Source: Lineus longissimus (Eukaryota > Nemertea > Pilidiophora > Heteronemertea > Lineidae). Taken from it: DNA of 60,000 nucleotides. Positions within the stretch are counted from its first letter, which is position 1. Every line of letters begins with the position of its first letter. Position numbers and translations under genes: made by a program. The notes beneath the pieces are model-generated. The model saw only the letters and a list, made by a program, of their open reading frames with translations, was not told where the DNA came from and did not search any database. The stretch is taken from contig NC_088308.1 of assembly GCF_910592395.1 (NCBI RefSeq), positions 4,032,001 through 4,092,000 of the forward strand, written 5' to 3'. Of the stretch, positions 31,689 to 43,766 are shown piece by piece.

Positions 31689-31721
31689 AGCCAATCAGAA
31701 GGCAGTGTCACATCTATTTAA
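31689..31721 (+). promoter_or_regulatory. CCAAT box and TATA-like box
   Basis: AGCCAATCAGA (31689-31699) is an NF-Y type CCAAT element. TATTTAA (31715-31721) follows. A plausible start codon with a splice donor lies 54 bp after the TATA-like box. The arrangement resembles a RNA polymerase II core promoter, but spacing between CCAAT and TATA is tight. Confidence 0.3.
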
Positions 31722-31774
31722 TTTGCTGGTCAAGCTAATCTCAGCGAAAAAAGCTGAGAAAGTGCAAGACAATC

Positions 31775-31885
31775 ATGGCACGACTTGGCTTAATCTGCTT
31801 ACATAAACCACCCGTGAATGAGCCGAAACCACTGCTTGTCAGTGGAACAACCGTGCAATTATCGCCGCGGGGAAGGGAAGCACAC
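31775..31885 (+). CDS. Possible first coding exon of an unidentified gene
   Basis: The frame starts MARLGLICLHKPPVNEPKPL and ends at EAH, just before a strong donor GTGAGT at 31886. The start context has A at -3 and G at +4. Unspliced, the frame would be only 58 codons. I do not recognise the peptide and see no clear second exon. It could equally be a short chance ORF. Confidence 0.25.
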
Positions 31886-32645
31886 GTGAGTGATGTGGCT
31901 GATTACCGAGCCAAGATGAAAAAGATAATTGCTTCACGTTCCGTCGGTTAAAACCATCCAGCCCGTGTTTGCTCAATTATTAGGCTATATCTCGAGCATT
32001 TTTTCATTGATGTGAGTGATTCATTTAAGCTACGTCTAAAGGATGATGCGCGGTTGAATAGGGGCTAGTGAGATTACAACCAGAGCTGGCCAATCATTGA
32101 GGTGACATGTCCGCCTGTCACGTGACTGATATTTTTACAGATCTTGAGGTAGCACCTTGACCGCCATTACCCCCTTTTCAATGTTGTGTACATGCATACA
32201 ATGTACATGTATATGCATCGCCCTCACACGTGTTGTGATAGATCGTTATAGATCGTTCGAGACAGGTTTTGAATCAAAATCCCTTTACATTGAATAGCAT
32301 ATGTACATGGACAATGGTAAAATTGTTTGTATTTTCATCATGTTTATCTCCGTCTTTACTTTCCCACTCGCAGATTTCTCCTGCAAGTCATAATTTGTTG
32401 GTGACACCCCTCTTCAGTAGTACATCCTTCAGTTTACATCTTCATCTTCCCCACTTATACGAGGACGCGGACATTCAGTATACCAAAATCATCTCCATTT
32501 CCACTAAAGTTATTTACTCAAAGACAACCGAGCCGTTTTCGTTGGTTGGACATACACGACCATCGTCCCACCCTAGAAATTCGTCAGCAATACCTTACCT
32601 ATACATGTAGCTATACCAAATTAAAGGTCAGCCTCAGACATAAGC

Positions 32646-32662
32646 GGGGGGGGGGGGGGGGG
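32646..32662. repeat. G17 homopolymer
   Basis: Seventeen consecutive G bases lie immediately before the fold-back element that starts near 32669. Such a tract is prone to length variation and sequencing error. Confidence 0.9.
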
Positions 32663-32668
32663 TATCAA

Positions 32669-32871
32669 TATAGAGCGTCACTAACAGCTTCCTGAGCTGA
32701 ACTTGAATGTCACGTTGACAATAATGGCTCGTGTGACATTTCCAAAGGGGTCACCAACAGCTAACTTTGAAATCATCATTAGAGACGGGAATCGCTTACA
32801 TCGGAACTGACATTATTGTCATCGAGACACTTAAGTTGAGCTCAGGAAGCTGTTAGTGATGCCTTATATAT
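32669..32871. mobile_element. Fold-back/MITE with ~57-bp imperfect arms
   Basis: The left arm contains GTCACTAACAGCTTCCTGAG, then CTGAACTTGAATGTC and TTGACAATAATG. The right arm is its imperfect reverse complement, from CATTATTGTCA to GCTGTTAGTGATGCC. The whole is about 200 bp with TATA-rich flanks and no ORF. Confidence 0.75.
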
Positions 32872-35698
32872 TGCACCCATTCCCCACATACGTCTGAGGA
32901 TGACCACTGATTTGGTAGCTAAAGGTAAAGTATTGCTGACGGATTCCTGGTTTTAAGATGGCGCTTGGTGACCAAGAGCTATGGAAGGACTGCCAAGGGA
33001 TGAGATCCTTTTTACTTATTCATTGAACGTCGCAAGCTAAACATAAAACGTGGCCAATGCCATTCAGAGACCCATTACACTTAACTGCCCTTGCCGATAA
33101 AGGCCTACCGATCACTCTAAAAGATGTTCAGTGGGGGTCGGGGTTGTCAAGAATTGCCTAGATGACACTTTGATAAAAGGCTGTCGTAGAACAATGGGAA
33201 TTTAGGCCTAGGCGCACGTTGGCTTGGTCTAAAGGCAGTACACCTTGCATTGGCATGGGCAAGGCCTGGATTCTTTTAACTGCGAGGTGTGTGGGGAAGA
33301 ATAACGTAATGCCCTCCCCCAGATAGTACCCCAAGGGTTTACTCTGACCGTCAACATTTGATGTATATATCGCGTATGTTAAGGGATGAGAGCCTTCAGA
33401 TGACATTTTGATCTGTGACATGACCTTCATGGCTACGAATGAGGTTATTCTGGGGAAAGATTAGGGAGTATAATTACAGACGGAAAGTTCATCAGATGAC
33501 ATTTAAGCTTCAGGTAATCGGATGTCGGATCATATCCCGCTTAATGGCGCGGCGGTTGGAAGCATCGCCCAACGCTTTTCACAATTTTGCTTGTGACATA
33601 TGGTAAGACAGACTGCTATACTGCATGGATAACAGGCGACATTTCAGGCGCAGCAACTCATTATTCTGCCTCAATGATGAACGGGTATCAAAGGTGGATT
33701 CACCAGTCTATAGTATTATCATGGGAGATATCAATATGGCGTTAATAGAGCCACTATTCTGGACAAATATTTACCACGGGATTTCATAGCTGAAAGGTCA
33801 CGATGCACGATGCAGCCTTTATCATATGGTTTTTGGTCAGACGTGTCGAGAATCAATGCAGAATTAGATGGATTGCATCATGTTGTGCTTTGGCGTTGCA
33901 GCCTGTCAACGATACGTAAGTTGGTTTCAGCATGATCTGTTTATATCATGACGAAATTGACAATTACATGTGTAGTTCCACTTTGGAACGATAAAGGTTG
34001 GTTGATATCTGTATACGGGGGTTGTGCATTGACGCTTTGACTAACCATGATTGAACAGAGCGAAACGTTGTACAATCGGAAACGTAAGATTTCCTCCGGG
34101 ATGCAGTCTTTTTTGGGGGGCGACTTTGACCTGGAATAAATGTCCAATGTTGTCTCTTGAGCCAACAGATCTCAGTTCAAAGGTTTGATTGGTAAACATA
34201 ACTTTGATAAATGTTCACATCTTTCAACAGTCCCGATCGAAATATACCAAAGACCAGAGTTGAAATGGTGGTAAATTTCATTACGTTGCTAAACTTTCCT
34301 TTCACAATGGAGTTAAAAGTAGATACAGGAATTTATCAACAGCCTACCTTTGGTGAAGTGGACTTTTTAAGGCTGAGATCTTGAATTCTATTTCAAACTG
34401 ATTGACTCAGTTAATGGTTAAACTGACTGACTACTTCTACCTGGCATCTTGCACCCATCAAACTTGATGTTTTTATATCAAGGTAATTGACATTTTGAAG
34501 CTAATGTTTACTAGCAACGTCGAAACGGTTTTACCTGCTTTTTTGCCTTGGCAATGTTGTTCAACTGTTCACGATCCAGCTAAGAATATTTTGTTTGAAT
34601 TTACCACTCGGTTATTGACTTTACATGTATATGTACATATTTAACCGAGCCATTGCGAGGTGATCTTAGAGAGTGTTCAAACATGACTATAAGAAACGTG
34701 CCGTTATATACATGTTTGGAATTTTTAAAATCTTGAACTAGTAACCAAACCGTCTTCTCCATCTTTTGGTTATTCGTCACCTTTAGTTATGAAGCAGATT
34801 TCGCAAGCCTGATACGAAGAGCCACGCGTTGGTAGAGTTAATAGGTACCATCAATTTTTGTTTTCGGGCCACCTTTTCGATAGAGATTTCTCAGAACCTG
34901 AAAAATTGTATACAAAGAAGGAAATACCGAAAATATATTATGGGTAACACTGTTGCACTTGGGCTGTAGGTCAAGGCTACAGATTCCAAATCAAGTGCAA
35001 AATATCACTCGACACACCCAGCCACACAAGAACAGTCACTGATGTAAACTGTATATATATTGCACTGTTGATCCACAACGTTTTGGTGAACGACCAAATA
35101 ATTGCATCACGACTTTCATTACACAAGTTATTTGATTCTACTGGTAATCCACGAATTGAGACTTCACCAACATATTTACGTTAGGGTCCAAACAATATCT
35201 CACAAAAATAACATTTTTCCACTATAATTGTATACGATATAAATACTCTGCATCACTTTTTATACCGTACTACACACTGACACACTCAGACACTGCGGAC
35301 GATGATTGTGGTTTCCCCGGCAATGATGGAAGCGGTACGAATATTTACGACGGGATTTCACTGTATACACTCGGACTTCCTCAGACTCGATGATCAACCA
35401 TTCTGCACTCCGAATTCGATGGGAATCATCTCAATTTCGACGCTATGTTGGAAATCAACGTATAATCCATTGTATATGAATTCTTCAAGCCAATATCTAA
35501 CACAATATCTCTATACAACCGCCGAAGACATTGAGACTTGTAGGACGGTCTGTTCCCTTTTGATACACATCGTTGGCCATGGTAACATGTATGTACCTTC
35601 CCTTTTCATTCCAGAAAACATGCGCGTTCGGAAATATGGCGTGAACTACCCCTACCAGAGGTGCAATGAGCTAGACTCTGTTCACAACTGGAGTCACA
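32872..35698. other. Intergenic DNA and GPRIN-like 3' flank
   Basis: No gene is recognised. The 3' UTR of the minus-strand GPRIN-like gene should occupy the part just below 35699. A plus-strand open frame (35302-35781) with a TATAAATA box 57 bp ahead overlaps it, but its product resembles nothing known. Confidence 0.45.
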
Positions 35699-37198
<1,500 letters not shown>

Positions 37199-37232
37199 TC
37201 ACTTAGCAGACGACACAACACACCGCTTTCAC

Positions 37233-37240
37233 TGACGTCA
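37233..37240 (-). promoter_or_regulatory. Perfect CRE upstream of the GPRIN-like gene
   Basis: TGACGTCA, the full palindromic cAMP response element, lies 92 bp before the start codon of the minus-strand gene. CREB/ATF control would suit a neuronal gene. The same palindrome is common throughout this half of the window, so position alone is weak proof. Confidence 0.4.
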
Positions 37241-38210
37241 CCATTATCGGTTGTAGAGGTAGGTTGTCATGGAGACAAGTGTTTATATTGAGATTGTCCC
37301 CAGAATAATTCTGTAATATCTCTGTGCTGAATCCTGGAATCCGCCAAATCGGGAGATCTGAAAATACACCGACGAATACGCTTTAGAGAGAGGCATGTTT
37401 ATTTCGGGCAATATTCTCTGGTTATCATCTAATCATAGAGATATGGTAGATACATGCTAAAGTGGTATCTGGATGTGATCATCACCTGTTCTCTAGGAAC
37501 AAGAATAAAAATGGCCCAGGTCTTTGGGAAGAAACAAGATTCTCGTTGGCAAACTGGCAATCGAATAAGGAAGAAATGTGCCATCTTCATCAAGCGCGGC
37601 GTGCCCTGGGAATTAAGGGCGTCAGCGGGTAAGACTATGACGCATTGGGTATATTCTGGAAGCTAAAAATAGACTTTTTGTTATTGTTGTGGGTTTCTCA
37701 AAGAGAAACGAGTGTTTACTTTTGAAGAGACACCATCATTCTCTAGAAGTGATAGAAAAACATGTCATCGCACTAATCTGAAACAATGATGATAGAAATA
37801 CAAGTGTTCATTGGATTTTCAAGAATAAAAACGAGAGATGAAACAAACGACGGACACCATCACAGAAATTCCCGCCACATATGGACCCGTTGTGGATGTT
37901 AACAACAGATCGTGCCACTCACTTCCTATGCCAAGGATATGAAACAAGAGGGGGGAATATCTGTCGAAGTATCAATCATTGAATCAATCGAAAATTCATT
38001 GGTCCTTGTATATGTAAAGCACTTAGGTGGTTGTTCTAAGATCGCCTTTTCAAATCATAAGTCACCCTTTCGACTTAGGCCACAACGGTTGACCATCAAC
38101 GCCTACTTTTGAAGTATGTCTCGGAGAACTTTGCGAAGTGGATATTGAAATGTATAATCGGCAACGAGAAGGCCCAGAATTAAGACACAAAGAAGAAGAA
38201 GAAACGAAGA

Positions 38211-38267
38211 TCCATTGAACCTTTGCGTCCGATGGCCGAAAGCACTCGGGCGCAAAGGTTCAATGGA
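38211..38267. repeat. Hairpin with 17-bp perfect arms
   Basis: TCCATTGAACCTTTGCG (38211-38227) and its exact reverse complement (38251-38267) enclose 23 bases that can pair further through CCGA/TCGG. It directly follows an AGAAGAAGAAGAAA stretch. It could be a small fold-back element or a structured RNA. Confidence 0.85.
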
Positions 38268-39920
38268 CTGACATAACTCAACCAGAGTCCTTTATTTGAA
38301 AGGCTCTGATACAACTCAGCTCGACCTGCAAAATGACACCCGCCCGCGGAAAGTCAACGGCGTGTTTTGTCCGTTGATTAATTCTTGACACGCAGCTTGT
38401 TAGCTCATAATGCATGTCGGGGTAGGACCGGATCCCTGACATCCGTTTCCAGGGCCGTACACTTCTGTTCAAGTCGGATGTTGTGACATTTACTGCTTTC
38501 ACACTGAGCGCGCGGCGGTACATTGAGTTGGAGATTTGTACAACGGTTTGCCCAATGTGCTCGTGAATAACTTTATCATAATTCTGTATCTAATTCGGTG
38601 GTCATCAATAATTCTCGGTTCAGCATCTTGGATAGGCAGTCTTCGGTTAATCGTAGACATTCTGTGCATTGCACGTCGAAAACAAGGAATTCGTCTTCTC
38701 AAATCGTAATGCGAGTGATACGGAACCTCACTTATCTCTGAAAAATTGTTCACTTGCTTTTCCTGACATTTCTACGCATACCCATTGCTTGACTGAAATA
38801 TTGTTATCAATCATCAGATAACAAATTACACAGACATTACGTGATCCACCGGCGGTTTTTTTGCGGTTCTGTGATGACGTCATATTCAAAGCCTGCAGCC
38901 ATTTTGATTAAGTTGATGTAAATATAGCAACACAATTAAACGATCGTTGGTCGTTCTGAACATTCATAGGCGATCTTTGAAATAACATTGAAAATACTAT
39001 CGGGTAGATGAATGAAAGTTGAAAAATAATGTTAATATTGGAAAACGAATTTCTGAGCAGGAAATATTATTATCATGTGATGTTTTGATGACGTCCGCGT
39101 ATTGGTTCATCTGCGCGTACTGAGGAAAAAGTCACGGGGGGTGTCTGAAATAATTGGCACGCAAAATCTTGACAATCTTGGCAGGATTTATTTATTGGGA
39201 ATCTATTCGCACTAATAATTACTCCACTGCTACCCTCGGGTACAGCCGAAGGTCATGTGGATAAACGCTCTGTCAAAGGCAGGTGAACATCACAAACGAA
39301 AACAAGATGCAGTGGTCGATAGCAAACACTGAAATATTGACATATTCTCCTCTTGTTTTATTGTAAACAGAGCACATATTGATTCTTAAGAAGTCTAGGA
39401 ACCACGCCCAATCGTCCAGGCCACCGGTCGAATCGAAGGTTGAGTAGGTAGGGGGAAAGTCACGACTGGAATCTGTCATTATGTTCACATTGTATAAACA
39501 ATTTAACGAAAATTAGAACTGACAGAACACGGAACTATCGAGCCACGCCCTATATTGCAGCACGGCCGATGCTTGGTCGAACTAGATGATATTGACAGAA
39601 ATATACGTAAATCGCCTTCTAAAAGAATTTTTATCCCAAATTTCCTCCTGTGCCACCAGAAACTTCAAAATCCGCGGAGGCCTTTTAGATGCAACGTTCT
39701 TCAACAGCTTCAACGACCAAAGGCAAAGGTAGGCTATGCTTTTCACCAAAAATGGGTGCAACGTGGTACCTGTAATTCTGTAAATTATTCACATCAACAA
39801 CTCATATCTTGGTTGTTACCCAGAGAATAGAATTTGAGACGGCCATTTTACTTCGATTTAAACGATGAAATACAAGTCGAAGCCGAGGGGCTGACGGTAG
39901 AACACGACGCCACGTCTCAT

Positions 39921-39946
39921 GTCACGTGACCCATAATGGCGGCGGA
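39921..39946. promoter_or_regulatory. E-box, YY1-like and ETS-like cluster
   Basis: The palindrome GTCACGTGAC is followed within 4 bp by ATAATGGCGGC (YY1-like) and CGGAAG (ETS core). This mix is typical of TATA-less promoters. No gene start is recognised close by, so the assignment is tentative. Confidence 0.3.
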
Positions 39947-41575
39947 AGCTTTAATTAGCGGCAGAATGGATAGGCGTCATTAGAACGGAAACCCATGATC
40001 AGAGAGAGGCACTCAGGCAGACGGCGAAGGATTCCCAGCGCGAATGGGCGGTACGAATTAGATAAACACGATAATTAATCAGAAAACCATTTGAGACGCA
40101 GGCAAAGCCAGGGATGTTTACAGGTGCTTCAAATCCCACACACGGAGAATAAGGATGACAAATTGAAGGCTAGAATGCTGTTTATCAAGTATATCGATCC
40201 GGCAGTGGAGCCAGGACAAACTCGGGAAAAGTAGTTGGAAATTGCCTTATCACAGCCGGCCAGTACAATTAAGTACCAGAAAGCTGCCATGACGTCATTC
40301 GGAAAAAACATCCAGCGCACATAATTATTATCATCAGTCTTAATTAGTCCGTTTGGAATTTTTCAGATTCCAATTTTACATAAAATTACAACACTAATGG
40401 AAAACTGTAGCTGTTTTTATAAAAAAACAACCGGAACTGCTATGTTATTAGTAAACGGAGATAAGACACAGCCATCCATTGACGCACCGCACTATGAATC
40501 GATATAGTGAGGAACGCTAAAGTACATAGATCCATCCTGTGTATCAGGATATTGATAGGTGTAAACAACGTCTGCAAGCGAAAATAAATGAACCGACACC
40601 ACTATTCCATGATTTTCTTTTTAAAAATTGTTGGATAATGCAATGGAGTTTTCATGCTAGTTTCGATTCCCGATTCCTGAAGTCAACGACAGGATGTTTC
40701 GCCGACGGGACGATGGCCGATTGCTTCTTGACGAGATAACCGGCTCACAGATCAAGTCCACCCTTAATTCAATTATGCCATCAGACGACTGGTATTGACT
40801 GTTTGCTCGATCGAGATACAGACGAGCTGTCAGATGACACTTCCATTCAACGGTGTACCCGAATCATCAATCCTATTTGTTCAGTAATTAATAGACATTG
40901 CTTGGGCTATATGTATGTTGATTCACTGCTAGCTCTAGCTAAAGGGCAAATCTGTCCGGAGCAACAGGTGTGCGACAATACGGAAGGAATATCTCCCATA
41001 TGAAATAAATGAATGTACATGGATGACATTTATAATGTTTTGAACATCTTTACAATGGCAAACCTATTACTTAATACATGTATGTACATGATTGTTATAG
41101 GTTTTTGGCACCACCTATATGGGCGAGTTTCCATCCATATTGGGGTATACCTGGATGGGAGCAGCCCAATCGATCGCCTATACTCAAGATAGAAATCACA
41201 AAGTCAAATTAAAAACGCTGGGCTTATAAAAATGGCCCTTCTAGGGCGTCTTGAACATGAAGCAGATCGGTGCGATTAGGCATACGCTGCATACATCAAG
41301 TACACAAAGACCCACCTAGCTCAAAGCATGCCAGGGGTCTTGTATTGTACATGTCAATATCTAGCATCTCCTGAACATTAAAACATTGTGAAATAACACG
41401 CGTTTGAAAACCGAAATCATAAAAAATCACCTGTATGTCTATAGCTTATAGATTTATCGAGTATCAGGTACAATCCTATATGTTTAATAATTCTTCAACA
41501 CTGGGTATTGCGACGGGAGGAGCGTCTCTTCAGCCTCTAGTTTCAAAGATGACTGCGGGCAAAGCCTGGGCTATG

Positions 41576-41748
41576 AACCACTTCACTACAGTAGCCAGAA
41601 ATTTCGGTCCGACGTGCGATGACGCACGTTTTTCGGTCTGATGACGCAATGTACTACGATGCATGACGCATTGCACATCATTACGTCATTGCCGGGAGTG
41701 ACGCTATAGAGTCGAATAACGTCAAAAATGTCCAGTAGTGAAGTGGTT
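41576..41748. repeat. Fold-back with 14-bp perfect ends, rich in TGACG
   Basis: AACCACTTCACTAC (41576-41589) is exactly inverted at 41735-41748. The interior holds GATGACGCAC, GATGACGCAA, CATGACGCAT, ATTACGTCAT, GTGACGCT and ATAACGTCA within about 110 bp. It may be a MITE that carries CREB/ATF half-sites. Confidence 0.65.
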
Positions 41749-42411
41749 TTAACAATCAATGCCACTAGTTTGCTATCCTTCAAAAACAAACATGTCTCAA
41801 GCTATGTTACGGCCAGAGGAGAGCTGCAATGGTCTACGAGAACTGCAATGCGGCGGTTGTTTCTGCGAAATTTAGTCTCTGGTGTATCAGCGAGAACTTA
41901 ACAGTAAAAGCGCCACCCCGGAAACCTAAAACGGAAGCGCCGCCCGAAATGCTATTTTTAGAACCAGCACGCTCGCTTCGAACATTAGCCTATTTGCGTA
42001 CTGCCCGTGGATGAGTCCTTTTCGACTCAAATTAAATAGATAGCAACATATTTCTATTATTAAGGAAATGGGAATGAGTTTCCATGGTAACTGGGAATAC
42101 TATTCTTTGGTGTCAGGTACGGGGATTGTTCATGGTGGCTATGCAGGTAACTGAATGAGATCGTGATGGTGGCATCAGGATAGCTCACAGGATCGTGTCG
42201 CCATAACCGAGGGACAAGCTAACTGACATATATAAAGTGATATGAAAAGTCCCATCGAAGGACGTATTTAGGCTGTAACAACCAACCGTTCTTCAGAACT
42301 CGGCAAGGTCGCCTACATTCGATCAGCAACAGGGTCTGGTACACGTGTGTACTTGTCACATGCCATCTTGGAATCCTCTTTCCACGCATCCAGCATATTA
42401 CTCCAAATCAT

Positions 42412-42938
42412 CCAGGCTGAATCAATATGCATACATTAAGCCATGGTTCAATCCATGCTGAATCAGCATGCATATCAAGCTGAATCAGTATGCATGAATA
42501 CATCAAGCTTATTTACTCAATCCACGCTGGTTCAGTATGCATAAATCAAGATAATGACTCAATCCACGCTGGATCAGTACGCATACATCAAGCTAAAGAC
42601 CCGATCCACGCTGAATCAGTGTGCATAAATCAAGATAATGATTCAATCCACGCTGGATCAGTACGCATACATCAAGCTAAAGACCCGATCCACGCCGAAT
42701 CAGTGTGCATGCATCAAGCGAATGACTCAATCCACGCTGGATCAGTATGATTACATCAAGCTAAAGACCCAATCCACGCCGAATCAGTGTGCATGCATCA
42801 AGCGAATGACTCAATCCACGCTGGATCAGTATGATTACATCAAGCTAAAGACCCAATCCACGCCGAATCAGTGTGCATGCATCAAGCGAATGACTCAATC
42901 CACGCTGGATCAGTATGATTACATCAAGCGAAAGACGG
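42412..42938. repeat. 42-bp satellite, ten regular units with an 84-bp higher order
   Basis: Ten units of exactly 42 bp start at 42519, 42561, 42603, 42645, 42687, 42729, 42771, 42813, 42855 and 42897. From the second unit on, two types alternate (CTGGATCAGTA...AAAGACCC and GAATCAGTGTGCAT...GACTC), giving an 84-bp dimer. Irregular, diverged units precede at 42412-42518. As 42 is divisible by three, 86- and 101-codon frames with 14-residue periodicity stay open. I see no evidence they are translated. Confidence 0.95.
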
Positions 42939-43098
42939 AATAAATTTTGACCGGGAAGTTTAACATTATGCTTCAGTCGGTGTCGTTTTGCCCTATGGCA
43001 GCAAGTAACAGTCGCATCAAACGTTGACCCATAGACGCGTGATACTTCGGTTGAAACTGAGTTGGACTGACCTCTGTTTATCCTTTTGAAGCCCATCA

Positions 43099-43165
43099 TG
43101 TATTCGTTGGGGGTATAACCCAGCTGTCAACTATAAGCAGCTGGATTATACCCCCAACGAATACA
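43099..43165. repeat. Near-perfect 28-bp hairpin with 11-nt loop
   Basis: The arm 43099-43126 (TGTATTCGTTGGGGGTATAA then CCCAGCTG) pairs with 43138-43165 at 27 of 28 positions around the loop TCAACTATAAG. The 67-nt size and tight loop resemble a microRNA precursor. A fold-back transposon remnant is the main alternative. Confidence 0.85.
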
Positions 43166-43654
43166 TTCCTCTCACAGCCCTCTGCGCGCTTGGTTTAGGT
43201 TTACAGTCATCTTAAAAGAGTTATTCCCCTGCAGCTCGATATGTAGCAATCAGACGCTCATCAAAATCACCCCGATAACCCATGTATGCAATCAAGGTAT
43301 TCAATAATCAGGCTAAGGTGATCGGAGACTTCTGGTAGCGCCAACACGCACCTTTGCCCGGGGTCTTCTTACTTACTTGCGTAAATGGTCCCTGGGCTGT
43401 GATCGCTTCCACAATCATCTAGGCAAGTCGGTATTAGGTAGTGACGTCGCTCTGACGTCAAATCAAACAAACGCATTGGTAATTTAACAACAGAGTGCAA
43501 CATATAGACTTTGAACGTGTGTCTATGATTAATGGGTTTTTCTTCACAGCTGAACGCCGAGGCATACATAAAAGTGCTTCTTGATATTTTTCACCAAGGT
43601 TACCACAACACCAAATAATCGAAGAGGGTGAGAGGTACAAATATCGACACCTGT

Positions 43655-43766
43655 ATACATCATTATACGAGTAATTATCTGATTCTATTTTTATTTCAAA
43701 ATTCATTATACGAGTAATACATCATTATACGAGTAATCATCTGATTCTATTTTTATTTCAAAATTT
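43655..43766. repeat. 62-bp tandem duplication
   Basis: ATACATCATTATACGAGTAA, then CTGATTCTATTTTTATTTCA, is repeated with the second copy starting at 43717. CATTATACGAGTAAT occurs three times in total. Confidence 0.85.

Larger units (their letters stand above)
37241..42411. other. Gene-poor stretch upstream of the GPRIN-like gene
   Basis: No protein family is recognised and open frames are at most 91 codons. Notable items are a hairpin at 38211-38267, an E-box/YY1/ETS cluster at 39921-39946, and a fold-back with many TGACG motifs at 41576-41748. TGACGTCA sites lie at 38875 and 40290. Confidence 0.5.

Noticed and set aside
42519-42938. CRISPR or coding repeat protein
   Set aside because: There are no spacers. 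The 14-residue periodic frames follow from a 42-bp unit, and no start or splice context supports a gene.
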